This document shows positions 33,782 to 44,805 of a DNA stretch of 60,000 bases, one piece after another. The stretch lies in assembly GCA_914767715.1 (NCBI GenBank), contig OU612071.1, positions 18,784,948 to 18,844,947 of the forward strand, given 5' to 3'. The notes beneath the pieces were generated by a model. It was not told the DNA's origin, ran no database searches, and saw only the letters and a list, made by a program, of their open reading frames with translations. Numbering within the stretch: the stretch's first letter is position 1; each line of letters begins with the position of its first letter. A program made the position numbers and the translations under genes. The DNA is from Membranipora membranacea (lineage: Eukaryota; Bryozoa; Gymnolaemata; Cheilostomatida; Membraniporidae).

Positions 33782-36700
33782 ATGAATACTACAAGCAGAA
33801 CGACAGTCGCCAAAGTTAAAATTATTTCGCTGAGTAGAAAAAAAGAAATAGACACTATGAGAGGACCTGCGACGAGGCAATTTGGAGTTGTAATACACGC
33901 AAATAGGTACGTCAAAGTCGAGATATCCAATGTTACTAAACAACTGGACACCGCTAAAATATATTTAACATCCAACTACAACTCTGATACTCAACACATG
34001 AGGCTACATAGTAAGACAGTAATCTCAAGGTCATATCCTGACCAATCCACAGTACCACCGACTGGCGAGGAGGTGCCAGATACAAGCAATGGACTATTTG
34101 AATTGACAACCTCGAATGCTTACGAAACGAAAGACCAAGACAGGAAATATTCAGCTATCGGGAAAATCTTAACTGTAAGTAACTTTTTATCACATATTGT
34201 AAAAGTTGTAACATAAGGCTTGCTGGCACACATATTTTGCTAAAAAATTGGCCATGCATGCTAAAATAAGATAAGTAATAGGGTTATTAATAAGGTGCAC
34301 ATATGTCTCACAGAACAGTTTTTTCCCAAGGCATTACAGCATTTTGGGTGTCTGAACCAAAATGAAAAGCATTGTTCAAGGTAGTTCTAGATAAAATTTT
34401 CATCATTAGTATATATCTGTTTAACACAATTCTATTAATAAGTATATATAGGGAGCTAAAAGCTAATCAAGTTCTAATCCGAATGAAAAAGACATCTCTG
34501 AATATCTTGTGCATGTCCTTCTTATCTCATTGATAAATGGCGGGATAGAAGACTAGTTGACGATAAGTTATCATAAAGCTTTGAAAACACATGCTTGCTA
34601 GTAGCTTGGAATTTGAATAAAGGAAGTTTCGAATTAAATACATCCTTTGATTTGTCTTACGCATAACATTTTGAGTATGGGCTTCAAATCTGAGCTTCTG
34701 GTCAGTCTCTACAGCAAGATATTTAGTCGTATAAAAAGCAAACAACCACTGACCCATTTCGTAAAAGGCTAGGGCGGAAGAGTCTATCGTACGAAACTAA
34801 AAATCACTTATCTTAAGTTTTTTTTGGTTAGATTGAACAATGATTAGATATTCTGGTTACTTCAGCAAAAATAACAATCTATATCAGAAGAATTACATTG
34901 GGTTCAATCAAACAGAGATCATCTGCATATTTTAAACATGGAAAATCTGACAACTAGATTTAATGCCTGACAACTGCCATTTTGAGAGTCTGCTCATCAT
35001 GCTCGCAATCATGATAATCAATTTAACCCATGTATTCAGCCCTTTTTAAGTTACTGCCATTTGCTGCAATATGTAGTCATTATCGAGACATCTCATCACA
35101 ACATTATTGCAACATTACATTGATCTTATTTAGGTGTCGGATATTAGAAAGCGGCCCACAGGGGATGTTAAAGAATTGATAATACAATGTCAGGACATAT
35201 CTGTGAGCCTATCATTTTGGAGGGGAATGGCGAGCTATCCGGTGGAGGAGGGTGGTACAATTAAAGTGGTGGATTGCAATACTAGGTATAACGTATTCCT
35301 GAACATGTTCTCCATGAACATCAACTCAGCATTAGACATAGAGGTAAGTGTTACAAATATCAAAAATCTTATACAGCACTTGGCAAGCGAAGGCTTTTTC
35401 GACTCGACATTGACTGCAGCTATTTCTTAAATTTAAATACCATAAATTACTTGACTATTGGGTCAGAAACAATCCTGTATTTATAAAACAAACGTGGTGC
35501 TAACAATTTAATTTGCCTATTACGTCAAATGCGCCAAAAGAGCAGCTATTTCTTTAATTTAAATTCCCTTAAACTACTTGCTTATTGGGTCACAAACAAT
35601 CCTGTTTTTGTAAAAACTTGGTGCTATAGTTTCACTTTGCATATTATGTTAAATGCCACAAAAGAGCTGGTCTCATGATCGATAAAACTTGCTTTGATCG
35701 CGGTCAATTATATTGGGTGGGGTGCTTCTCAAAATTGTTTTGATTTAAATTTAATAGGTTAAGGTCATGCCTCGCCGTGGATACTAAATTGAGAAATACT
35801 GATCCGATTGCCTTGAATTTTCATTCAAATTGTATCTATTTCTGATTGAGAAATCTCCAAACCCTCAATTATTTTTAATATAGTTCCTTATGTTTATGAT
35901 TGTGATTTATAAGATTGGTGCCAATGCAACAAAATAGGGGCTGCCAATAACTGGGAACATCTGTTTCAGACGCCTCACAACCATTAATTCGTATCAAACC
36001 AGGATTGGCAGAGCAAAGTAGGCCCAATAAACTTACGATAATTAATAGTAGTAGAGACTAGAAGGCAAGTCCTATAATAACAGCTAAAAATTAACAAGCC
36101 AGCTTGTGAACTGTATAATAAATTAAAATGACTGGATATCAGAGACTTACATTACTACGCCGTATCTGGTGCTACAATACTGTCGAATCAAATACTGAAC
36201 ATTATTGTTGCTATGGCTGCCTGATACTTGTATTAACTACATTTTTTGCTACAAGAACTTGCAAAGTCTTTTTAAATGGACAATAGTGACAATAGGTTTT
36301 GACTTGTTTTTGAAATTCAGTGTCACGCTATGACTTTACGTCATGGCATAGCGTTAAATTTTGGGTTTAAACTTCTTTTATCATAAAGATTAAGAAACCT
36401 CAAACAACATTTTGGCGTGGCATTAACTTACAAATTGTGATGATAAACAATTTGTGCTACTTAAAAACCAGTTGTTTTTGAGTAATAAGTCACAATCAGG
36501 CAACGTGTAATTGGCAGTACCATATCCCAAAATACAACATTTCAAAAACAAGTAGACTAAAAATGGTTACACATTGACACAGCTTATTTTTTATTACAGT
36601 ACACACCTCCTTCACCGGAATTGCAAAACATTACCATTGACAGCATAAACAAACTAGAGGACGACCTTTGTCTGTTTGTGACGATAGAAGGGGAGCTGGT

Positions 36701-37356
36701 AACCATACCAACAGTACAGCTGAGGAGTAAGCTGAAGACTACAGACGAAGAGGAGATTTTGGCAAGACTACCTATGACTGTACGTGGAAAAAACTCTGCA
36801 GGAGTCTTTCATTTGGTGAGTAACAACCATATCATGTGATAAAAACACATCAGGCGAATGGGAGTCGTCCACTCAAACCTACTCTAATCTTCAATGCGTT
36901 ATATTATCAACACAAATAATGTTGCACATGGAAATTCATGAAGTTCGTAAAAAAGCTCGAGATTAAATTAATTAAATCAAATATTTATCGCTTCCATGAG
37001 AGCTATGTTCGCATCAGCCAATACTTTCATCAGTCTAAACTAATGTTGCGTTGTGACAATTCATGTGACCTACTGCGAAACATGAATATGAGCAAATAAA
37101 GCGAATTATGAAGAGCATGTCTATATGGCTAAATCTCAGAAAAATTATACCCAACCATCCTCGAAACTCTACAATATGTAATTTGAGACTTTGTCAGATA
37201 TAATGTGAGAGTAAGAAAGTGATTGACCAATTAGCCCAGAAATGATGAAGGAAATACCATGCAAAAAAGCATGTGTGCTCTACGGTTAACTGTGAATGTT
37301 GACCTGATATTAATAATGTATCTGTTTTTTAGGAGGATATAGTACAAGATGGATAA
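33782..37356 (+). CDS. Four-exon gene, probable OB-fold (RPA-like) single-strand DNA-binding protein
   Basis: Exons are 33782-34174, 35134-35343, 36600-36815 and 37333-37356. All junctions are phase 0 with consensus borders (ACT|GTAAGT, GAG|GTAAGT, TTG|GTGAGT), giving 280 residues ending EDIVQDG. Residues 40-130 contain VKVEISNVTKQLDTAKIYL. Residues 125-190 (YSAIGKILTVSDIRKRP, ELIIQCQDISVSLSFWRGMA, GGTIKVVDCNTRYNVF) have the strand pattern of an RPA70-type OB fold. In that fold, G-K-I-x-x-V/I opens the barrel and a W precedes a polar loop. The family call is by pattern only. RPA-like genes occur in some Helitrons and large transposons, where they coat single-stranded DNA. Its position between inverted arms, near PIF1 exons, supports a role in element replication. 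Confidence 0.6.
34527..34945 (-). pseudogene. Non-LTR (LINE) reverse transcriptase fragment
   Basis: On the minus strand, FPCLKYADDLCLIEPN contains the YADD catalytic box (near 34920). After a few stops, TTKYLAVETDQKLRFEAHTQ and MRKTNQRMYLIRNFLYSNSK match the region after the palm in LINE reverse transcriptases, usually KYLGV.D.KL.F..H. It is nested in intron 1 of the OB-fold gene in antisense orientation. Confidence 0.7.
35416..35669 (+). repeat. 126-bp tandem duplication in intron 2 of the OB-fold gene
   Basis: GCAGCTATTTCTT at 35416 and 35542 begins two units with ATTGGGTCA(G/C)AAACAATCCT and GGTGCTA in common. Confidence 0.85.
36325..36354. repeat. Hairpin ACGCTATG...CATAGCGT
   Basis: A perfect 8-bp stem around a loop containing TTTACGTCATG, in intron 2 of the OB-fold gene. 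Confidence 0.6.
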
Positions 37357-37569
37357 GTGAAGAAAATTGAGAACTCGCTCACTCAGCTCACTCACTAAGG
37401 ACAACATTCATCCGACTCATCCGATAGCATTGAGTTGTTATAGGTATAATTACTATAGTTATCGCTATATTCTCCAAATCAACAAATCAATCACAGACGT
37501 CAAAATTATAGTGATTATATTTTATTATTCAGCGCACTACTTCATAGCTGCATATTCTTAAAAAATTTT

Positions 37570-37572
37570 ATA

Positions 37573-37630
<58 letters not shown>
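37570..37630 (+). repeat. (TG)n microsatellite
   Basis: TG repeats with an internal CGCGCG step. Confidence 0.9.
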
Positions 37631-37631
<1 letters not shown>

Positions 37632-37877
37632 ACTTTGACTTATAGGCAGGACTCCACTTATGCTGAGAAACTTACATGCTCACCTACACAATTCCATCTG
37701 TCATATGTTCGATTTTTGTTGCTTTTATGCCGGCCTATCCTCCGCTATAAATAATGTTACTATCCTGGGAACTGATTGTTACTTTTAATTACAAACTCAT
37801 CAGTATTTTTAAGATCACAGGTAGATTTCAAAGATAAATGGATAGATAACTGGGTGTAATAATTCACAGCCCTCCAT

Positions 37878-38128
37878 GAAATGTATTATAGCAAAGTGAT
37901 AAACAGTTATGACAATAACACAATCAAACACATACATATTTTTTTAAGTAGGTGACCAACTTTTGAGACATTCCGTCTACAAATTGGTGAATTATATAGC
38001 CATTTATTCACTGCATTATACTACTTTGATGTACAGGGCAAGCTGCAAGATGTGAAGGTTTTAAAGAGTCTGATGCCATAATATGTACTCTTGTCACATT
38101 ATTAACAATTATTATACAATCTGGTAGA
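37878..38128 (-). repeat. Right inverted arm of the 6.1-kb segment
   Basis: It is continuous and matches in inverse both left pieces (32015-32200 and 33412-33525), so it keeps the older, uninterrupted form of the arm. Confidence 0.8.
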
Positions 38129-39252
38129 AATCTATGTTTGACTTTATATAATTGGCAATCAAATAACAACATATTTTTTATTTGGAAATACTGCTCACGT
38201 ATATGTAACCCGGGTGACTGGCTTTCATTGACAAATATTTTTTTTTTTATATCTGTCCGCGGTACTGGACCTGAACTAAACCATAGTTGAAGGTTGTGCC
38301 CAAATTTGTGTTGTTAGTTAAGTTTGAATAATATTCCTGATATCAGCTCAACTTACTTAACCTGTCTCAATCTGACTTCCTGCATTGTAGGTTTTGAAAA
38401 TATGGGTATGGGCGACCAGTTTACTTCTTTATTCTTCTCTTGGTAGGGTTATAATTATGTATTTTACACAAGCTGGTGACAGATAATTATGTCTTGTTTG
38501 ACTATCGATGCTGGATTAAAATGATAATAAGTGGTAGATGACTCTTTTTGACCAATCGAGCTCTTACTTTGCAAGAGCCTTGCTTGTAAACACTTCAAAA
38601 AGCTTAGGCTTATCTCATTGCATATACTGTGGATAAATCATTTTCTATACCCTGACAGACTAAAAACTCTCACGAAATCAGGATTAGCCTTCTGGCCATG
38701 GATGGTGAAATACAGGTGTTCAAATAAATATTTGATTTTATCTATTGACAACATTTTTTTCAAACCTGATGAGTTGGAAAATGAATATTGAGCCAATTAA
38801 TATGGCAAAATATAAAACTTAATGGGCGCTTTCGTATATACGGACAGGTAAACAGTGGGTAATAATATGTGGCAGTAACCAAATTTATTTTATAATTGAA
38901 TCCTGCTAGATGGCTTGCTTTTTTAAGTTTAAAAGGTCGATTGAAGGAAATGTTTTTTTTAAATGATGCGCATCAAACTTTTGATCTGCAAAGTCGCAAA
39001 TCATATAAGCTTAATTTTATTTTGTTCATTAATTTAGTCTGTAGGTTTTGATACTGCAACTGCGCATATATATAAATTTTTTATGCATTGAGCCATAGCT
39101 CTGCCAACTAAACACAGAGCATTACAATGAGTTACGGGATGGAACAAACTCTTTATTTATGATTTTTAGTCCTGAAAAGGGCTGGTTAGGTTTTTTCTCT
39201 GTCTCTCTTGTGTATTTAGTGACTGCCGATCCGCCCTCTTGCTCTTTGGAGT
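38129..39252. other. Stretch without recognised genes
   Basis: AT-rich, with T runs near 38240 and 38950. Nothing coding or repeated was found. Confidence 0.4.
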
Positions 39253-39480
39253 TTATGGAGTTGATAGCGTTTTCTCATAAAGTACTGTCTGTACAAACTC
39301 AAAACTCACTCCTGCAGACCTGAGTGATCTGTTCAGCCTGACAGTGATGTAACGGATTTTATTTTTTAATAGTAAATACTGAGTTGCTGCCATTTTCATG
39401 TCCTCACAAAGTTCCTTCATCATGTCAGTCACCAGGTCATAGCTATACTGGTTAGTGCTATGGTCATCTCTACTAGTCAT
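39253..39480 (-). CDS. Small single-exon gene candidate, 75 residues
   Basis: The minus-strand frame starts MTSRDDHSTNQYSYDLVTDM, continues MKELCEDMKMAATQYLLLKN and ends LYEKTLSTP. It is soluble, helical, and rich in Met and charged residues in the first half. A TATA box (TATATAAG) lies 79 bp upstream of the ATG. No family is recognised, and no donor or further exon was found. With its own core promoter it is more likely real than most short frames here. Confidence 0.4.
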   Translation of the reverse strand: MTSRDDHSTNQYSYDLVTDMMKELCEDMKMAATQYLLLKNKIRYITVRLNRSLRSAGVSFEFVQTVLYEKTLSTP

Positions 39481-39558
39481 GTCTTCTCTGATATTATCTG
39501 ATAATGTTTATTGTATGATGTTTACTGTGGAAACGATCATCCTCTTACCCTACACAAG

Positions 39559-39566
39559 CTTATATA
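39559..39566 (-). promoter_or_regulatory. TATA box upstream of the small minus-strand gene
   Basis: GTGTATATAAGCTTG on the minus strand, 79-86 bp before the ATG at 39480. Confidence 0.45.
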
Positions 39567-40233
39567 CACATGCACCGCATTGTCTACATGATGTCAACCA
39601 CAATACTGCCCTACCAATCCACCCATCAGTCACAGGAATGTCTTTTATATGGTGCTGATTGGTTTCATTACCCACTGACGAGGTATATAATTATCTAATG
39701 ACAATATGAACAGGATTAGCTTACAGCTCTATTATGTCGGGTTGGAGTTTATCAAATGAGTAGAAAATTAAAATCTATCCAAAATTACACCCAATAGGAT
39801 TAAAATGTAAGCTCATAATAATATTAAAATCAAAAAATTTGATTCACATGTTATGAATTTATACTAACGCTCTGATGTAGACACTCAGATCTTTCCAATG
39901 AATGTAAACGATTATAAATCAAATGTAAGCAATGGGCCAAAATAAATTCACTGCCTCTCAAATCCTCATCAGGTTTTTTTTATCCACTCTCTGATCAAGC
40001 ATATTGAGGGTAATAAACATTTAGTATCATACTGTACACATAACTGTCTTGCATTTGACAGGCAATACTAATGTACTATAATGAAAATTAGATAAACATT
40101 TGCCAACTGATCTCAACTGCCAGAGTCATGTAAAAAATAAATAGTCAAGCATCAGTTACTCTAAAACAGTTTAGAAAATCAATGAATGATTATATTTCAT
40201 CTATTTTATCATTTGTGTTATTACAGCGACAAT
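39567..40233. other. AT-rich stretch, no gene seen
   Basis: No reading frame, repeat or structure is recognised here before the palindromes. Confidence 0.4.
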
Positions 40234-40335
40234 ACACTACATAATGATACGGGTATCCGTTTCGGTTAGTTTGAGGGGATAATATCACCTCAAACTAGCC
40301 GAAACGGATACCCGTATCATTATGGAGTGTAGTGT
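40234..40335. repeat. Long palindrome 1 upstream of the Helentron
   Basis: ACACTACATAATGATACGGG...TAGTTTGAGG is followed after an 11-bp loop by its reverse complement, with one mismatch and a 5-bp insertion (CTCCA). The arms are 43 and 48 bp and carry GGGTATCCGTTTCGG. Confidence 0.9.
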
Positions 40336-40337
40336 AG

Positions 40338-40397
40338 ATTAATAAAGTGAGTTTCCAAAGATTATATTATAATCTATGGAAAACTCACTTTATTAAT
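40338..40397. repeat. Long palindrome 2, directly adjacent
   Basis: ATTAATAAAGTGAGTTTCC is followed by AAAGATTATATTATAATC and the matching TGGAAAACTCACTTTATTAA T. It is almost perfect over 60 bp and starts two bases after palindrome 1. Confidence 0.9.
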
Positions 40398-40702
40398 TTT
40401 CTAGGTTACTTGTGTAATAAAAAACAGTCGCTTTTAGATTGTGAATACAGATGACTCTCTGCGAAGACTGGTTGTTATAAATGCACATGGTCATCATGGT
40501 ATCAAAAGTTGTAGATAAGGTGTAATTTTGAGATAAAATAGTATAGGCCATAAGTTTTAACGCATGATGGTTAATTGAGAACCAATCAGAAATTGTTATC
40601 TGTAAATTTAAACTCAGCCCATAGGCACAGATGAAGATTTTAGAGTGACCCAAGAAATGAGTACTCTAGAGTTTTTCATAAGTAGAAAGCAAAAAAATCA
40701 AA

Positions 40703-43447
40703 ATGAGTGACATTGATGAGGCTGTCAAAGAATTCCGATTGCAGAGCTCACAGCCACCAACAAGCGTATGTTGTATATGCCTACGTTTATGGTTTGCAGA
40801 GAAAGTTAAGGTCTTAAAGCAATCTAATTATGCCTACCCTACCGTTGTCACCCTAGAATATAGAATATTATTGTCACAAGTTCAAAGAAGCAGCCAATGA
40901 AATTGTGTATATATGCCATACTTGCAGCAGTTACATTGAAAAGCGAAAAACTCTGCCTCAGGCATCTATAAATAACCTGCAAATATATAAACCTTACCAA
41001 AGCTTTGATGACTTAAATGCCCTAGAGCAACAGCTAATATCTTTATTTTTGCCATTTGAAAAAATCATAACGCTACCTCGATCAAAACAAAAAGCTGTGC
41101 AAGGACCAGTTATCTGCGTTCCATCTAACATAAATTTAATTACAAATGTACTGCCAGTGCCATCAGGAGAGGCAAAGCTTGTCCCAGTTTATCTCAAAAG
41201 ACGATTAGTGTATCAGGGATATAGCAATCACCAGGAGGTAGACACAGTTAAGTTAAAAACAGCATTAAATAAATTAAAAGTTATCAATCCTCTCTATGCT
41301 GATATAGAAATAAACAAAAACTGGGATGACGTCATTGACAAGGGCCTTGTTTCTAACACTGAAAATACCTCAGAAAATGAATTAGATCAGGATGGAGACC
41401 GACTCACAGAAGGACAAGATACTGATATCTGGTACTGCATTGGATAGCTGCTTACAACCTGTTGATCTTATGAAGGAATTACATTTAGAAGATTTAGTAA
41501 GCGTTTCATTAGCACCCGGAGAAGGTAAAAAGCCAGTCAGCCTTTTCACAGAGCCTTTCATTGAAGCCAAAGCATTTCAAAGTTTGTTTCCTGATGGTAA
41601 AAATACTTATGATTCTGAAAGACACACTAGTATTTCTCGCTGTGATTACTATAAGGCCAGGCTGTTTTGTGCGGACCCTAGATATTTTGCTTCCAATACT
41701 AGCTACCTCTTTTTTTGTCAGTACACATATGAGGCAGAAAAGCTACTATCGAGCATTTCAGTAAGCCTAAGAAAGGGCTCCAAATCGGCTAAGATTAATC
41801 GATCCATGATAACAGACCCAGACTATATGAAATCGTTGCTAAAAACAGATCAAGGTTTTAAGTTTTTTGAACCAGTTCGAGGATCTCCCATATTTTGGAA
41901 AAAAACTATGTCTAACTTGTTCGCATGCCTTAGATGTCTTGGACTCCCAACCTTTTTTGTCACGTTATCATCTGCTGAACTGTCAAGGTGGACTTGTCAT
42001 CTAGGAGCTATACTCAAACAGCGCGGAGATTACAGATCAAATGAAGATATACACAATATGGATTACATAACAAAGTGTGAGATTCTGAAATCAAACCCGG
42101 TTACTCCTGTTCAAATGTTTTATCACAGAGTTGAACTGTTTTTTAAGCTGATTTTATTGGGTCAAGCTGAACCTATTGGAAAGATTCAAGATTATTTTTA
42201 TAGAGTAGAATTTCAAGCTCGAGGTGCTCCTCATTTGCATTGTTTATTTTGGATAGAAGATGCTCCAAAGCTTGACACACATTGCCCCACTGCAATCGAA
42301 AACTGCATGAAATTGTATCCAGTGTTCAAATGCATAGCCAGAGCCATTCAGCATCTTGTAAAAAAGGAAAAAGCAAAAAATAGTGCCGTTACAATTTCCC
42401 AAAGCCATGCTCAAACACAACGTGTATCATTGAGCCAAAGGATGACTCCGATGAGAGCACGAAAGCTAATGAGCAGCTTCTGAAAGATCTTTTCTCATTG
42501 TTAGAAAATGGAACTAACTTGCCAAGCAACGACGCAATATATGCAAGCTGTGGTTTTGATATATGGGTAAACAACTACAATCCGGATTTGTTGAGAGCAT
42601 GGAATGCAAATATAGACATACAATATGTCTTAGACCCTTATTCCTGCATAATGTATATCGTATCATACATATCAAAGAGTGAAAGTGAACTCGGAGAAGT
42701 TTTAAAACATTATAGAGACGATATGATCACAAAAGGTCTAGACTGTAATGCTGCCGAAGGAATGAAGTCACTGTCGAGCAAATATTTTACCCATCGTGAA
42801 GTGTCAACACAGGAAGCAGTTGTTAGAGTAGGAGGTTACCCTTTAAGAAAGTGCAGTCATCTGGTGGAGTTTATCGCTACAAATGAGGAAGATATAAGAA
42901 TGAGTAAACCTCTAAAACAACTTATTAGCAGAGGGTTTGAGGAAACTGCAAGCGTATGGATGACATCAAAATATGATCGATATTACGGCGTCCAAAATTA
43001 GCTGATTTTAATGATATGTGTCTAGCAGATTTTGTATCTGACTATAGAGTTCTCTCTGCCACAGATGCCAAAAACTCAAAAAGTAAATTTAAATACAACC
43101 TAGAAAAAGGACTGGGCTCAATAATGAAGAGAACACGAAGTGACCCTGCTGTGATTAGCTATTGTCGTCATTCACCTTCCCAAGAACCAGAAAAGTATTA
43201 TTTGAGTCTTCTCAAACTGTTTCTTCCGCACAAAAAAAAGGAAGATTTAAAGCCCCCGCCTTTCAATTCATATGAAGAATATTTTATTAATGGATTTTGT
43301 ACGGACACTGATAAAGGAAATCCAATATCCGTTACCGTCTGGCAAGTTGTAAGAGATAATGGAAACCGTCACAATCATGGTAACTCACAAATTGATCAAG
43401 CACTAGACACATCCACCAGATTTTGCACCAAAACCAAATACTGTTAG
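40703..43447 (+). pseudogene. Helentron Rep protein: zinc finger, Helitron-like N domain and HUH nuclease
   Basis: The ATG at 40703 starts a Cys-rich head (SVCCICLRLWF; after a frameshift near 40870, YICHTCSSYIEKRKTLPQ). The Helitron-like N region follows (PFEKIITLPRS, GPVICVPSNINLI, YLKRRLVYQGY). After a frameshift near 41440 comes the nuclease: PTFFVTLSSAELSRW, then YRVEFQARGAPHLHCLFW with the two metal-binding His at 42232 and 42238. The paired Tyr follow in [11 protein letters not shown] (42654 and 42666). More frameshifts lie near 42383, 42985 and 43440. The motifs are intact, but the gene cannot give one protein. Rep nicks and joins DNA in rolling-circle transposition. Confidence 0.9.
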
Positions 43448-43469
43448 CTCAAGCTTTTGTTCGTATCAG

Positions 43470-44805
43470 ATGTCCCCCAGTACTTTAAAACCCTTGTTAC
43501 AGTCTATGAATGAAACTCAACAGAATATTTATTACCACGTAAGACAATGGTGTATAAAAAGTAAAAATGAACAACATGTAAACCCTTTTCATATATTTGT
43601 TACTGGCGGTGCTGGAGTAGGAAAAAGCCATCTCATTAAGTGTATCTACGGATCATGTAGCAAGATACTCAGGTCACCAGATTCACCTAGCGATATAAAA
43701 GTGATGCTTGTGGCTCCAACAGGAACAGCAGCGCACAATATTAATGGACATACATTGCACTCAGCATTTAAAATACCAATTGAAAGTGGAAAGCAATATC
43801 AACCACTCTCATGTGACGCACTAAACACATTACGATCTACAATGGAACACCTCAAAATAATCATATTGGATGAAGTGTCTATGGTCAGCGCTAGGCTATT
43901 CGAGTACTTAGATGGAAGATTACGACAGATTATGGGCATCAGTCATTCGAGTTCGTCTGGTCTGTTTGGAAATGTATCAGTGCTTGCTGTAGGCGACTTT
44001 TATCAGCTACCTCCTGTACTTGCAGCTCCTCTTGTTTACTCAACGACCCGGTATGACAATGTATTATTTAGAGATAATTTCAAAATGATTGAATTGACAG
44101 AGGTGATGCGACAACGAGATGATGCCGTATTTGCGCAAGCTTTAAATAAGTTGAGGGTTAAAAAAAAGACGAACCAATTGATCCAACAATAAATGAAATG
44201 TTACAAATTCGTAACCGGCAGCGAGATATACCAGAAACTGCTTTACATGTGTTTGGTAACAACAGAAAAGTTGACATTTACAATGAAAATATGGTAAAAA
44301 AAGCTTGTAGTGAAGTAAATGAAATTCCTGCCATTGATTCTGAAAAAGACTCTTATGGGAAAATGAGAGTACTATCGCAGTTTAAAAAAGGCCATCCGTC
44401 AGGTTTATCAGACAAATTATGTATTGGTATAAACGCTCGTGTCATGCTGATGAGGAATATTGACGTCAATCATGGACTCGTTAATGGTGTGCTTGGTAAA
44501 GTTGTTGGCCTTTGATGATGACCGTGTAGGAATTGGCTTGTGTCACCAGGTCCCAATAGGTTTACCACCAAATACAATAGCTATCAAACGTAAGGAAGAA
44601 CAACTAAAACTGAATTCTAAAGGTAAAACCAACAAATCACAAAGGCAGTTTCCTCTCAAGTTAGGATGGGCCGCTACAGTGCATAAAACACAAGGTATGA
44701 GTGTCAAACAGCTAGTATATGATATGAGCGACACCTTTTCCCATGGCCAAGCATATGTTGGATTAAGCAGGGTAACGTCTTTGAGTGGATTATTTTAAAA
44801 TAACT
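43470..44805 (+). pseudogene. Helentron PIF1-type helicase domain
   Basis: It continues the Rep polyprotein. NETQQNIYYHVRQW leads to Walker A (VTGGAGVGKSHLI), APTGTAAHNINGHTLHSAF, DEVSMVS (motif II), VGDFYQLPPV (motif III) and ELTEVMRQRDDAVFA. The last motifs are LKLGWAATVHKTQGMSV and GQAYVGLSRVTSLSGLF. Frameshifts near 44165 (an A run), 44512 and 44798 break it. In Helentrons this domain unwinds the strand released by Rep. Confidence 0.9.

Larger units (their letters stand above)
32015..38128. mobile_element. 6.1-kb segment bounded by inverted repeats, with OB-fold gene and PIF1-like exons
   Basis: The right arm (37878-38128) is, in inverse, the sum of two left pieces. One is 32015-32200 (ACATATTATGGCAT, CTCTTTAAAACCTTCACATC, CAATTTGTAGACGGAATGTC). 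The other is 33412-33525 (TTTGATTGTGTTAT, AACTGTTTATCA, GCTATGATACATTT). Between the arms lie a four-exon plus-strand gene, a minus-strand LINE scrap and, inside the split left arm, PIF1-like exons. No target-site duplication was established. It looks like a TIR transposon carrying replication-type proteins, but no transposase is recognised. Confidence 0.6.

Noticed and set aside
33749-33975. Minus-strand frames over exon 1 of the OB-fold gene
   Set aside because: Shadows of the plus-strand exon, which has a TATA box, start and donor in order.
37572-37754. Frame starting MCVCVCVC
   Set aside because: It is a translated (TG)n microsatellite.
32015-38128. Reading the OB-fold/PIF1 segment as a Helitron
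   Set aside because: Helitrons lack long terminal inverted repeats, and no Rep/HUH motif occurs between the arms.
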